From: Paenibacillus pabuli
GTDB taxonomy: Bacteria > Bacillota > Bacilli > Paenibacillales > Paenibacillaceae
Length of the DNA stretch: 64,000 bases
Direction: 5' to 3'
Assembly (NCBI RefSeq): GCF_039831995.1
Contig: NZ_JBDOIO010000004.1
Coordinates: 1,178,001 to 1,242,000 of the forward strand
In this document: positions 55,200 to 63,691 of the stretch, piece after piece
Layout: each line of letters starts with the position of its first letter
Numbering within the stretch: the first letter of the stretch is position 1
Made by a program: the position numbers and the translations under genes
Notes under the pieces: generated by a model
What the model saw: the letters and a program-made list of their open reading frames with translations, nothing else
What the model was told of the DNA's origin: nothing
Databases searched by the model: none

Positions 55200-56609
55200 T
55201 TGATTTATGGCATGGTAGCCATCTACTATGTCGTTGCTGTAAATGCGCTGTATTTTTCCATTCTGGCGCTATCATTCCGTAACATCTGGACTATTTTCAG
55301 GCGGTCTCATTTTTCCAAATACAACACATTGTCAGGATCGGAACTGGTGCCTTCAGTATCCCTGCTGGTGCCTGCTTACAATGAAGAATTGACGATTATT
55401 GAAAATGTGAACTGTCTGATGACGCTGAATTACCCAACGTACGAAGTCATTGTGGTGAATGACGGTTCTAGTGACAGTACCCTGAAAGTTCTGCTGAAGG
55501 AATACCGTCTAAAACCTGTACCGGATACCAAGATCCGTGGCAAAATTCCTTGTCAAACCATTCGCGGGATATACCACAATCCGGAATTCCCTGATCTGTA
55601 CGTGATCGATAAGGAAAATGGCGGAAAGGCAGACTCGCTGAATGCGGGGATCAACCTGTCCCACTATCCGCTGATTTCTTCCATTGATGCCGACTCTTTG
55701 CTGGAAAAGGATGCCCTGATCCGCATGGCTCGCATGTACATGGAGAATCCCGAAGAGACTGTGGCGATTGGCGGAGATGTTCGCATCGCGAATGGATGCA
55801 AAATCGAAAACGGAGCGGTTCAGGACGTCTCCCTGCCGCGCAAAATGTGGCCGATGTTCCAATCCATTGAGTATCTCAAAGCCTTTCTGGGCGGACGGAT
55901 TGGCTGGAGCCACATGAATGGACTGATCATCGTGTCGGGTGCCTTTGGTATGTTCCGCAAGGATGCTGTCATTGCCGTTGGCGGATACCGGGACGGTTAT
56001 CCCGGAGAAGACATGAACATTATCATCAAGCTCCATCGCTATATGCTGGAAAATAAATTGAAATACCGCGTAGCCTTTTGTCCTGAAGCCGTTTGCTGGA
56101 CACAGGCACCGGATTCCTACCGCATACTGTCCAGTCAGCGCAAGCGCTGGGGACGCGGGAATCTGAAGAACATGCTTGAGAACCGCGGCATGCTGTTCAA
56201 TCCGAAATATAAGGTGATGGGTATGCTGACCATGCCATACAACGTCATTTTTGAAGCGCTCAACCCGTATTTCCGGATTACCGGACTTCTGGCCCTTGCT
56301 GGATATGTGCTGCTCGATATGACGCAGTGGCCGGTTCTTGTTCTGTTCGGATTGCTGAACTTCGTGAGCGGTTATCTGCTGAGCGTAGGTGCATTGATCC
56401 TGGAAGAAATTGCGTTCCGAAGATACAACAAGCTGTCTGATCTGGTCAAAATGCTGGTTTACTCCGCTCTGAAATTTGTGGGCTATCACCAGCTTGGCGT
56501 TCTGTGGAGATTGCAGGGACACATTCAGTTCATGCAAAACAACAATTCATGGGGAACCATGACACGTCAGAGCTGGTCCGAGGAACAAAAGGGAACCGAA
56601 GCTGCCTGA
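55200..56609 (+). CDS. Processive family 2 glycosyltransferase (polysaccharide synthase)
   Basis: A 469-residue integral membrane glycosyltransferase. An N-terminal helix (about 4-25) is followed by the GT2 domain with 'VSLLVPAYNEELTI' (about 52-65), 'VVNDGSSDST', DADS (about 164) and the QxxRW motif as QRKRW (about 313). The motif set DD..DxD..QxxRW is that of cellulose/hyaluronan/PNAG-type synthases. Three to four C-terminal helices (about 355-425) would form the export channel. TTG 55200 has only AGGG upstream. An in-frame CTG at 55182 sits at ideal distance from GGAGGGG (55169-55175) and may be the true start, overlapping the previous gene. Confidence 0.87.
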   Translation: MIYGMVAIYYVVAVNALYFSILALSFRNIWTIFRRSHFSKYNTLSGSELVPSVSLLVPAYNEELTIIENVNCLMTLNYPTYEVIVVNDGSSDSTLKVLLKEYRLKPVPDTKIRGKIPCQTIRGIYHNPEFPDLYVIDKENGGKADSLNAGINLSHYPLISSIDADSLLEKDALIRMARMYMENPEETVAIGGDVRIANGCKIENGAVQDVSLPRKMWPMFQSIEYLKAFLGGRIGWSHMNGLIIVSGAFGMFRKDAVIAVGGYRDGYPGEDMNIIIKLHRYMLENKLKYRVAFCPEAVCWTQAPDSYRILSSQRKRWGRGNLKNMLENRGMLFNPKYKVMGMLTMPYNVIFEALNPYFRITGLLALAGYVLLDMTQWPVLVLFGLLNFVSGYLLSVGALILEEIAFRRYNKLSDLVKMLVYSALKFVGYHQLGVLWRLQGHIQFMQNNNSWGTMTRQSWSEEQKGTEAA

Positions 56610-56716
56610 TTCGTATTTGCATCGAGGGGTGCAGGTCATAAGCAGCGTTGAATTCTCACGAATGGCAATACAGCAGCAACAGAATAGATAACCAAGGGAG
56701 AAGGGTGGAAAAGAAC

Positions 56717-57523
56717 ATGCCTAATACGGCAACATTGCAGCGTGAAGCTGCCGTTAATGTGTACCGAAGTGTAGAACAGGGATTGAAGGATACGGGTGCC
56801 GGAACTTGCGGCTTAATGTTCATCCATTGCGGAGGCGTACAGGCCCAGCCGGAGCAGCAGGTCAGGAATTATCTGGAGCAAACGAGTGAGTTCGCCTTCC
56901 AGCTGTGGAAGGATGGGGCAACCCAGACGCTTGCGGTCCTGCTGCCTGGTTTGACACTGAACGAAGTCCACTATGAAGGGCTTCGCATCAAGCATGAGCT
57001 GCAGGAGACGGTACCTGGAGCCGAGCCGCAGATTACGCTGGCGAGCTTCAAGGACAGTGAGCGTCCTTCTCAGGCGACGATCCAACATATGGCTGAATCC
57101 GCGAAGCTGGTCGATCCGTCGGAGATTCATATTTACACGCTGGACAACACGGCGGACGAGCCGAGCAGAATTTTGATCGTGGACAACGATCCGACGGTTC
57201 GTGAGTTTCTGCAGCTGCGTCTGAAAATGCAGGGCTATGAGACGTATGAAGCTGTAGATGGCCTGGCTGCACTTGAATTGATTGAGAAGGTGTCACCTGA
57301 TCTGGTGCTGACCGAATTGAACCTGTATGGCATTGACGGCCTGCCGTTCATTCACCATATTCAGAACCTGGATGTCGAGCAGCCGCCGAAGATCGTTGTG
57401 CTGACCGAGCAGCGTGTCGAACAGACGATCAGCCAATGCTTCCGCAGCGGTGTGGACGATTATATGACCAAACCCTTCTCCCCAGTGGAGCTGGATGCAC
57501 GTATTCGTCGCTGCCTGAACTAA
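56717..57523 (+). CDS. Degenerate GGDEF domain fused to a pseudo-receiver domain
   Basis: A 268-residue soluble protein. Residues of about 15-140 have the layout of a GGDEF domain: 'FAFQLWKDGATQTLAVLLPGLT' (in parts near 59-80) aligns with the GGDEF-AVLLPG core, but the signature reads ATQTL, so no cyclase activity is expected. Residues 150-268 are a receiver domain with 'ILIVDNDPTV', Thr230 and Lys252 (TKPF). The phosphoacceptor Asp is replaced by Glu200 (LVLTELNLYGIDG). ATG 56717 is chosen; GTG 56705 is an alternative. It lies between the synthase and the sugar-nucleotide dehydrogenase and probably regulates polymer production without phosphorylation. Confidence 0.75.
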   Translation: MPNTATLQREAAVNVYRSVEQGLKDTGAGTCGLMFIHCGGVQAQPEQQVRNYLEQTSEFAFQLWKDGATQTLAVLLPGLTLNEVHYEGLRIKHELQETVPGAEPQITLASFKDSERPSQATIQHMAESAKLVDPSEIHIYTLDNTADEPSRILIVDNDPTVREFLQLRLKMQGYETYEAVDGLAALELIEKVSPDLVLTELNLYGIDGLPFIHHIQNLDVEQPPKIVVLTEQRVEQTISQCFRSGVDDYMTKPFSPVELDARIRRCLN

Positions 57524-57586
57524 AAGCATCATCAACCGAACGGATTTACGGATCATTTACAAATACATTAACCTGGAGGGAATATC

Positions 57587-58954
57587 ATGGAGAATCAACA
57601 ATTCCATACTTTACTGAATGCCATTGAAAACAAAGAAGCGGTGCTCGGCGTGGTCGGGCTCGGTTACGTAGGACTTCCACTTGCCGTGGAAATGGTGAAT
57701 CAAGGGTTTACGGTAATCGGAATTGATCTGGATGCGTCCAAGGTCGACAGTATCTATAATGGGGATTCCTATATTCACGATATCTCGTCCGAAGATTTGA
57801 AAAAAGTGATGCAAACAGGCCGTTTCCAGCCTACAACGGATTACAGCATGCTGCGCGTCATTGATGCCTTGAGCATCTGCGTGCCAACACCACTCAGCGA
57901 AAATCAGGATCCGGATACATCCTACATCGAGACCGTGGTGGATCAGATCAAACTGCACATGAAACCGGGCATGCTGATTACGCTGGAGAGCACGACCTAC
58001 CCGGGTACGACAGAAGAACTGATTCAGCAAAAGCTGGACAAAATCGGCCATGAAGCCGGCAAGGACTATTTCCTCTGCTTCTCGCCAGAACGTGTGGACC
58101 CGTCCAACGGACGATTCACCACGTACAATACGCCGAAAGTTATCGGCGGGACGACGGAAGCCTGCCTGAAACTCGGAACAGCACTGTACAGCAAGTATGT
58201 ACAAACGGTTGTGCCGGTATCTTCACCAAAAGTGGCGGAGATGTCCAAATTGCTGGAAAATACATTCCGCAGCGTAAACATTGCGTTTGTAAATGAAATG
58301 GCGATGATGTGTGACCGCATGGGCATCGACATCTGGGAAGTCATTGATGCAGCGGCGACGAAGCCTTTCGGATTCATGCCGTTCTACCCAGGTCCAGGCA
58401 TCGGCGGCCACTGCATTCCGCTTGATCCGATGTATCTGTCTTGGAAAGCGAAAGGGTTCCGCTTCTACAGCAAATTTATCGAGCTGGCACAATCGACCAA
58501 TGACAACATGCCATATTATGTTTTGAACAAAACATCAACCATTTTGAACGAATACGCAAAATCTGTCCGGAACTCCAACATCCTGCTGCTCGGCATGTCA
58601 TACAAGCCGAATATTGCAGACCTGCGTGAGTCACCGGGACTCGAAGTATATGAACTGTTCAAGGAAAGCGGAGCGAACGTCAGCTATTACGATCCATACG
58701 CCGATTCCTTCCGTGACAAGCATGACGATACGGTATACAGCGAAGCATTCAACCTGGAGCAATTCAAGAAATATGATTGCATCGTGCTGATTACCAACCA
58801 TAGAGATCTGCCATACAGCGATATTGCCGATTTGGGTGTGCCGATTCTGGATACACGCAATGCATTCCGGACACACACACAGCCGCACATCTACAAGATT
58901 GGACACTCGGTGCAGCATCCTGTGCTGGAACCAAGTGAAGCGTTGCTCGTCTGA
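57587..58954 (+). CDS. Nucleotide sugar dehydrogenase (UDP-hexose/UDP-HexNAc dehydrogenase)
   Basis: Oxidises a UDP-sugar at C6 to a uronic acid with two NAD. The 455-residue protein has the Rossmann motif 'GVVGLGYVGLPLAVEM' (about 21-36), 'LESTTYPGTTEEL' (about 143), the catalytic Cys in 'PGPGIGGHCIPLDP' (about 266-279) and 'LGMSYKPNIADLRESP' (about 338). The pattern is closer to the WecC/TviB-type UDP-HexNAc or mixed enzymes than to a plain UDP-glucose dehydrogenase; the substrate is not decided. GGAGG lies upstream. It implies that the operon's polymer contains uronic acid residues. Confidence 0.88.
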   Translation: MENQQFHTLLNAIENKEAVLGVVGLGYVGLPLAVEMVNQGFTVIGIDLDASKVDSIYNGDSYIHDISSEDLKKVMQTGRFQPTTDYSMLRVIDALSICVPTPLSENQDPDTSYIETVVDQIKLHMKPGMLITLESTTYPGTTEELIQQKLDKIGHEAGKDYFLCFSPERVDPSNGRFTTYNTPKVIGGTTEACLKLGTALYSKYVQTVVPVSSPKVAEMSKLLENTFRSVNIAFVNEMAMMCDRMGIDIWEVIDAAATKPFGFMPFYPGPGIGGHCIPLDPMYLSWKAKGFRFYSKFIELAQSTNDNMPYYVLNKTSTILNEYAKSVRNSNILLLGMSYKPNIADLRESPGLEVYELFKESGANVSYYDPYADSFRDKHDDTVYSEAFNLEQFKKYDCIVLITNHRDLPYSDIADLGVPILDTRNAFRTHTQPHIYKIGHSVQHPVLEPSEALLV

Positions 58955-58962
58955 GAAACAAC

Positions 58963-59886
58963 ATGATTCGCTGGGGCAGGATGTCGGTGAGGACAAAATG
59001 GACTTTGCTCGCTCTGACCTTTTGTTTGCTGCTTTTGCCCTGGCTGTTCAAATGGTTTTCGGCAGAGGAGAAAAAAGCGACCTGGCTGTGGGATGCTTCC
59101 ATCATCGCAGAACAGACCCCGGACATTATCTCCTTTTCCAAGGAGCAGGGCGTAGATGTCATTTTCCTGCAGATGCAGGATGAGGTATCTGATGATACGT
59201 ATCGCCAATTCATTGCGTCTGCCCGGCAGGCAGAAATCCAGGTACATGCCCTGAATGGTCATGCGGACTGGGCCTATAAGGACAAACAGGAAGAGGGACT
59301 CGCTTTCATTGAGCGTGTTCGGGCGTATAATGCCGCTTCGGCCCAAAATGAGCGTTTCGAAGGCATTCAACTGGATGTGGAGCCTTACCAACTGCAGCGC
59401 TGGGAGAATGAGCAGGACAGCGTGATTGCAGAGTGGATTGACAATATGAAAGCATGGACAACAGCCGGTAAGGATGCGGGGCTCTATATGAGCGCAGCCA
59501 TCCCGTTCTGGCTGGATACCCGTCAGGCATCCGAAGGCGGAGAAACGCTCAGCAGGTGGGTCATTTCCCAATTTGACGCCGTTGCCATTATGGCCTATCG
59601 GGATAGTGGTCAGCAGATGTACGACCTGTCGAGGGAAGAGCTGGATGAAGCCGATGAACTGGACAAGGACGTATGGATCGGAGCGGAGCTGGCAGAGACG
59701 CATGAGGGCGAGCACCTGACCTTTTTCCGGAAATCCATAAGCAATATGGACGAAGAGATCGCGAAGGTGTTTGACCTGGCCGGATCTCATTCCTCCTTTA
59801 CCGGAGTAGCCGTGCATCATTATGAAGCGTGGTACGCGAAGGAAAACGGAATTCCCCTGGCTCGCAAAAGCGATGAGGAGAAGTAA
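58963..59886 (+). CDS. Membrane-anchored TIM-barrel protein of unknown function
   Basis: A 307-residue protein with an N-terminal signal or anchor helix (about 14-30) and a barrel-like body. 'FEGIQLDVEPYQL' (about 131-143) resembles the catalytic strand of GH18-like and related glycosidases (D-x-E), and 'FDAVAIMAYRD' (about 203) is typical of strand 6 of such barrels. It is the last gene of the operon, eight bases after the dehydrogenase stop, before a terminator. A polymer-cleaving lyase or hydrolase role is inferred. ATG 58963 has a weak site; ATG 58981 is possible. Confidence 0.7.
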   Translation: MIRWGRMSVRTKWTLLALTFCLLLLPWLFKWFSAEEKKATWLWDASIIAEQTPDIISFSKEQGVDVIFLQMQDEVSDDTYRQFIASARQAEIQVHALNGHADWAYKDKQEEGLAFIERVRAYNAASAQNERFEGIQLDVEPYQLQRWENEQDSVIAEWIDNMKAWTTAGKDAGLYMSAAIPFWLDTRQASEGGETLSRWVISQFDAVAIMAYRDSGQQMYDLSREELDEADELDKDVWIGAELAETHEGEHLTFFRKSISNMDEEIAKVFDLAGSHSSFTGVAVHHYEAWYAKENGIPLARKSDEEK

Positions 59887-59915
59887 CGGGTGGTATTGAA
59901 AAAGCACAGACAGCA

Positions 59916-59955
59916 AAAGGCAAGTTTCCGGTTAATGGAGACTTGCCTTTTTTCT
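59916..59955. terminator. Bidirectional terminator between exopolysaccharide operon and araC gene
   Basis: AAAGGCAAGTTTCC (59916-59929) pairs with GGAGACTTGCCTTT (59937-59950) with one wobble, followed by TTTTC; an A-run precedes it. Confidence 0.92.
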
Positions 59956-59989
59956 TATGCTATTTGCGCTGCAGCTCGAGATTGTGGCA

Positions 59990-60862
59990 TCAGCGTTTGC
60001 CGTTCTCGTTTGTCCGATACCGATTGGGTGGCAGACCCACCTGCTTTTTGAACGCTTTGGAGAAGGAAAATAAATCAGGGTATCCTACCGAATGAGCTAC
60101 CTCGGTCAAGGTCAAAGGAGTTTGTACGAGCAGGCGCTTGGCCTGGTTCATTTTGAGCTGCTGGATATATTGTACCGGAGACAACCCGTACGCTTTGCGG
60201 AACTGTTTGGCAAAATGGGTTCGATCCACACCCGCGTGAGCAGACACGCCCTCTACCGTGATCCCCCCGGCAAAGTGAATATCCATGTATTCCTTGCCTT
60301 TTTGCAGCCAGGGGATAGCCGAATCCGGCTGCAGCCCCTTGGCGGCAGCGGAACGGGAAACTCGATCAAACAGGCCGAGAAACCGGGTGAGGCGCCCCAG
60401 ATCACTTGCTCCCCCCTGAGGTCTGCGAACTTCTTCCATAAAAGCACGCATTCCACTAGCCGTCTCCGGGGTCAGTATACCTGAACGGTGGGGAGAGTCT
60501 GGCGTAAGTCCAATCCGCGACAGCAGTTCGGTTGCATGGGTACCATCGAAGGCAATAAAGATCTTCTGGAGCGGCTCCTTCGGGTCCGTCCAATACTCAT
60601 GGGTGACATGCGGAAACAGACAGAAAGCATCGCGGGCCCTGAGGAGATACTGATGTCCGTTCTGTATAAATGTACCTTCCCCCTCGAGGACAAACAGCAG
60701 GTAATGATAAGGCGTTGTCCGAGGGCCGATATGATAATTGTTCTTGGCTATATTGCGTCCGATTCGTATGGGCCAGGCTCCACCAGCTTTCTCGAATTCG
60801 GACGGAGTAAAAAAAATGATATCCAAAAACTCGTGGTGGTCCTCCTTCATGCTCTCCGTCAT
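59990..60862 (-). CDS. AraC-family transcriptional regulator
   Basis: A 290-residue regulator with an N-terminal cupin-like sensing domain (about 30-130, 'YHYLLFVLEGEGTFIQNGHQYLLRARDAFCLFPHVTHEY' in parts) and a C-terminal AraC double helix-turn-helix (about 190-285, ending 'GLPPNRYR'). The start is ATG 60862, eight bases after GAGG; GTG 60871 is too close. It is divergent from the SsuD-like gene, with direct repeats in the shared region, so it is the likely activator of that operon. Confidence 0.9.
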   Translation of the reverse strand: MTESMKEDHHEFLDIIFFTPSEFEKAGGAWPIRIGRNIAKNNYHIGPRTTPYHYLLFVLEGEGTFIQNGHQYLLRARDAFCLFPHVTHEYWTDPKEPLQKIFIAFDGTHATELLSRIGLTPDSPHRSGILTPETASGMRAFMEEVRRPQGGASDLGRLTRFLGLFDRVSRSAAAKGLQPDSAIPWLQKGKEYMDIHFAGGITVEGVSAHAGVDRTHFAKQFRKAYGLSPVQYIQQLKMNQAKRLLVQTPLTLTEVAHSVGYPDLFSFSKAFKKQVGLPPNRYRTNENGKR

Positions 60863-60984
60863 CAGGAACACCTCTTTAATATAAGTTTGATTTCAAGTGT
60901 CATGAGTTATCATTATAACCTATTATACAGGTGGGTTTTGTACATATTCAAGAACTTGATGTCCTATTCCTGTAAGATGACCAC

Positions 60985-61017
60985 AAAATGACAAAATTAA
61001 ATTGTCGTAAAATGACA
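60985..61017 (+). promoter_or_regulatory. Candidate AraC operator: direct repeats next to the -35 box
   Basis: AAAATGACA occurs at 60985-60993 and again at 61009-61017, 24 bp apart, with an inverted copy GACAA/TTGTC between. The second repeat abuts the -35 box, the classic position for AraC-type activation. Confidence 0.5.
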
Positions 61018-61046
61018 TTGATCACAGACAAATCAATTGATATGAT
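61018..61046 (+). promoter_or_regulatory. Sigma-A promoter of the SsuD-like operon
   Basis: TTGATC (61018-61023) and TATGAT (61041-61046) are separated by exactly 17 bp, about 120 bases before the start codon. Confidence 0.65.
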
Positions 61047-61167
61047 GTCCATACCTATTAAACCAAGTTAATTAATCGGCATTTATATGATTTTGCGAAT
61101 TGCAATGAGAATGAGAATGAGGTCCAATCTTAAAATTAGTTTTTATCAACAGAGAGGAATGACTTGT

Positions 61168-62373
61168 ATGAGTGAGCAGGAAGAACTGAAATTCGGATGG
61201 TTTTTGCCAACGGCTGGAGACGGAAAATATGTTGGGGTCGCCCCGGAACGGGAACCGAGCCTGGATTATTTGATACAGGTAGCACAAACGGCCGAAACGG
61301 CAGGGTTTGAATTTGTATTGATCCCGACCGGTGGAGCCTGTCTGGATGCTTGGGTCGTCGGTTCAGCTGTGATGAGTCATACTCAAACACTTCGTCCGCT
61401 TGTAGCCATTCGTCCAGGCCTGGTTACACCGGTGCTCGCCGCACGGATGGGAGCGGCACTGGATCAACTCTCTGGTGGACGCGCCATGATTAATGTCGTG
61501 ACGGGCAGCTCAGTCCGGGATCTGGAGGAACTGGGAGATCCGCTGGCGCATGCCCATGACGAACGTTACGTACGGGCGAGCGAGTACATGGAAGTGATGA
61601 AGCGTTCGTGGACACAATCGACCGGACTCAATCTGACCGAGTTTGCCGGAAGTGGTTCCAAGTCGAATACGGAAGCACCAAGTGATAATAACCCGGCGTT
61701 TAATGGTCATTATTACAACTTTAAGGGCCCGGTAGGCATGCCGGAAACGGTACAGAAGCCTTACCCGCCATTTTATCTGGGCGGAAGTTCACCCATTGCC
61801 AAAAGAGTGGCTGTAGAGCATGCGGATACGTTCCTCATGTGGGGTGAACCGCACGACTGGATACAGGAACAGATTGAGGAGATTGAAGTGATCCGCGAAC
61901 AGGTGAAACAGGAAACAGGGCAGGATCGCCAGTTACGTTACGGGATGCGGGCACAGGTGCTCATTCGGGATACCGAGGAAGAAGCTTGGGCAGCAGCGTG
62001 GGAGATTATTAGCAAGGTTCCACCAGAAGCCATCGAGAAAGCAAAAGCAGCTTTTGCTGAGACGGATGCGACGAACCAACGCAGACAAAATGAACTTCGT
62101 GAATTGTCCGAGAAGCAGCAATTCGTTGTGGGTCCCAACTTGTGGACAGGTCTGTCCGTTGTTCGTTCGGGTGGGGCAATCCTCATCGTGGGCACGGCAG
62201 AACAGGTTGCTGAAAGACTGATGGAATACGCAGATCTCGGCGTAACCACATTCATATTGTCTGGGTATCCGCATCTGGAAGAAGCCGAAATATTCGGCGA
62301 GAAAGTAATGCCGATCATTCGCAGCAAGTGGAGTACGAGAAATGTAAAACATCAGCTAAGCAGCACGAAATGA
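61168..62373 (+). CDS. SsuD-like FMNH2-dependent sulfonate monooxygenase (possible sulfoquinovose monooxygenase)
   Basis: Flavin-dependent bacterial-luciferase-fold enzyme that would cleave a C-S bond and release sulfite. The 401-residue protein aligns by eye with E. coli SsuD throughout: 'FGWFLPTAGDGKYVG', 'FVLIPTGGACLDAWVVG', 'GRAMINVVTGS', 'QKPYPPFYLGGSS' and 'FILSGYPHLEEAE'. An insertion (about 150-195) is extra relative to SsuD. The start is ATG 61168 after AGAGAGGAA. It is followed not by the SsuABC alkanesulfonate transporter but by a sugar-type importer, so a sulfosugar is a good substrate guess. Confidence 0.83.
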   Translation: MSEQEELKFGWFLPTAGDGKYVGVAPEREPSLDYLIQVAQTAETAGFEFVLIPTGGACLDAWVVGSAVMSHTQTLRPLVAIRPGLVTPVLAARMGAALDQLSGGRAMINVVTGSSVRDLEELGDPLAHAHDERYVRASEYMEVMKRSWTQSTGLNLTEFAGSGSKSNTEAPSDNNPAFNGHYYNFKGPVGMPETVQKPYPPFYLGGSSPIAKRVAVEHADTFLMWGEPHDWIQEQIEEIEVIREQVKQETGQDRQLRYGMRAQVLIRDTEEEAWAAAWEIISKVPPEAIEKAKAAFAETDATNQRRQNELRELSEKQQFVVGPNLWTGLSVVRSGGAILIVGTAEQVAERLMEYADLGVTTFILSGYPHLEEAEIFGEKVMPIIRSKWSTRNVKHQLSSTK

Positions 62374-62413
62374 ATCATCACCTAATTCAACATTACTCAG
62401 GAGGTCGTCTTTC

Positions 62414-63688
62414 ATGAGAAAAAATAAAAAATGGGCCCTTCCCCTGGTCAGTATGCTGGTCATGTCATTGCTGCTGTCCGCTTGTGGGGGCGGGGATAAC
62501 TCTGCAGCAGGCGAGAACAGTTCCTCCGGTTCTGGTAAAGTCACCATTAGCTTCATGCACTGGCGGGGTGAGGATGCTGAAGCGCTGAACAAGACTATTG
62601 ATGCGTTTGAAAAGGAAAATCCGAACATTCATGTGGAGATGCAGACGCTTCCTTCAGATCAGTATCAATCCACAGTTCAATCGAAAATCAGTGATGGTTC
62701 GGTAGGGGATGTATTCGCTTCCTTCCCGGGTGCACAGTTCGAGGCTTTTACCAAAGCCGGCTTGTTCACGGACCTGACAGGATCATCTTTTCTCTCTGCC
62801 TATAACTCTAAGCTGATCGAGGCAGGCCAACTGGATGGCAAGCAATATGCCATCCCGTACCAACTTGTATATAACGATCCAATCTATAATGTGAAGCTGT
62901 TTGAAAAATACGGTCTGACACCGCCGAAGGACTGGGACAGTTTCCTGGCGCTCTGCCAGACACTGAAAGACAACGGAATTATCCCGATTGCATTTGCCGG
63001 AGCGGACATTGGTCCAGGGCAGTTCATGAACACCATGGTAATGAATAATGCACCAAGTGACGACATTTTTACCAAAGTGGAAGCAGGAGAGGCGAAACTG
63101 ACAGATGAGTTCTGGGTGAAGACACTCACGCAGATTAAGGAACTGAACGATAAAGGCTACTTCCAGCAAGATGCACTGGGTACCAAGGACCCGGCGGCGG
63201 GAGCGCTGTTCATTCAGGAGAAGGCAGCCATGCTTGCAAGTGGTTCCTATCAGCTGGCGCAGAACAAGCTGCAAAACCCGAATCTGGAGCAGAAACTGCT
63301 TGCACCCATTACGGTAAGTGCCGATCAGGCGAAGTATGAAGGGGTTCATACCACAACGTTCATGCTTGCGGTAAACAGCAAGTCCAAACATCCGGAAGAA
63401 GCGAAGAAATTTATCGAGTTTCTGAGCAAACCGGAAGTGGCTGGAGAGTATGCCAACCAGACGGGCCAGAACGTAACCGTAAATGACGTGAAGTATGATT
63501 CTGCCGAGCTTCAGGTTGCAGGGGAGTGGGCAAACAAAAAGACCGTGTTCCAGCCGCGGTTCACCATTCTGAACGGAGATAATCAGAAGGCAGTGACCAA
63601 CTCCATTCAGGCCGTGCTTAGCGGGACTTCCCCTGAAGAAGCCGCGCAGCAGGCACAAGCGATCATTGATCAGCATATCGGGAAATAA
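62414..63688 (+). CDS. Sugar ABC transporter substrate-binding lipoprotein (family 1)
   Basis: A 424-residue lipoprotein. The signal peptide ends in lipobox 'LLLSAC' (Cys at about 24), followed by a Gly/Ser-rich linker and a family 1 binding fold ('ITISFMHWRGEDAEALNKTIDAFEKENPNI'-like start near 38, 'YAIPYQLVYND' near 142, 'KTVFQPRFTILNGD' near 375). The ribosome site AGGAGG is upstream. It lies between the SsuD-like enzyme and the first permease. If the locus handles sulfoquinovose, this would be the SmoF counterpart; that is an inference. Confidence 0.9.
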   Translation: MRKNKKWALPLVSMLVMSLLLSACGGGDNSAAGENSSSGSGKVTISFMHWRGEDAEALNKTIDAFEKENPNIHVEMQTLPSDQYQSTVQSKISDGSVGDVFASFPGAQFEAFTKAGLFTDLTGSSFLSAYNSKLIEAGQLDGKQYAIPYQLVYNDPIYNVKLFEKYGLTPPKDWDSFLALCQTLKDNGIIPIAFAGADIGPGQFMNTMVMNNAPSDDIFTKVEAGEAKLTDEFWVKTLTQIKELNDKGYFQQDALGTKDPAAGALFIQEKAAMLASGSYQLAQNKLQNPNLEQKLLAPITVSADQAKYEGVHTTTFMLAVNSKSKHPEEAKKFIEFLSKPEVAGEYANQTGQNVTVNDVKYDSAELQVAGEWANKKTVFQPRFTILNGDNQKAVTNSIQAVLSGTSPEEAAQQAQAIIDQHIGK

Positions 63689-63691
63689 GTC

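Larger units (their letters stand above)
60863..61167. other. Divergent control region between araC gene and SsuD-like gene
   Basis: About 305 bp. It contains direct repeats, a good promoter toward the monooxygenase and a (GAATGA)-type repeat near 61105-61121. Nothing else is recognised. Confidence 0.6.

Noticed and set aside
55509..56537. Long open frame antisense to the GT2 gene
   Set aside because: Shadow frame; the plus strand has clear GT2 motifs.
61099..61122. GAGAAT/GAATGA repeats as a Fur box
   Set aside because: Only direct repeats with G in place of key T; no inverted half, and it lies downstream of the promoter.
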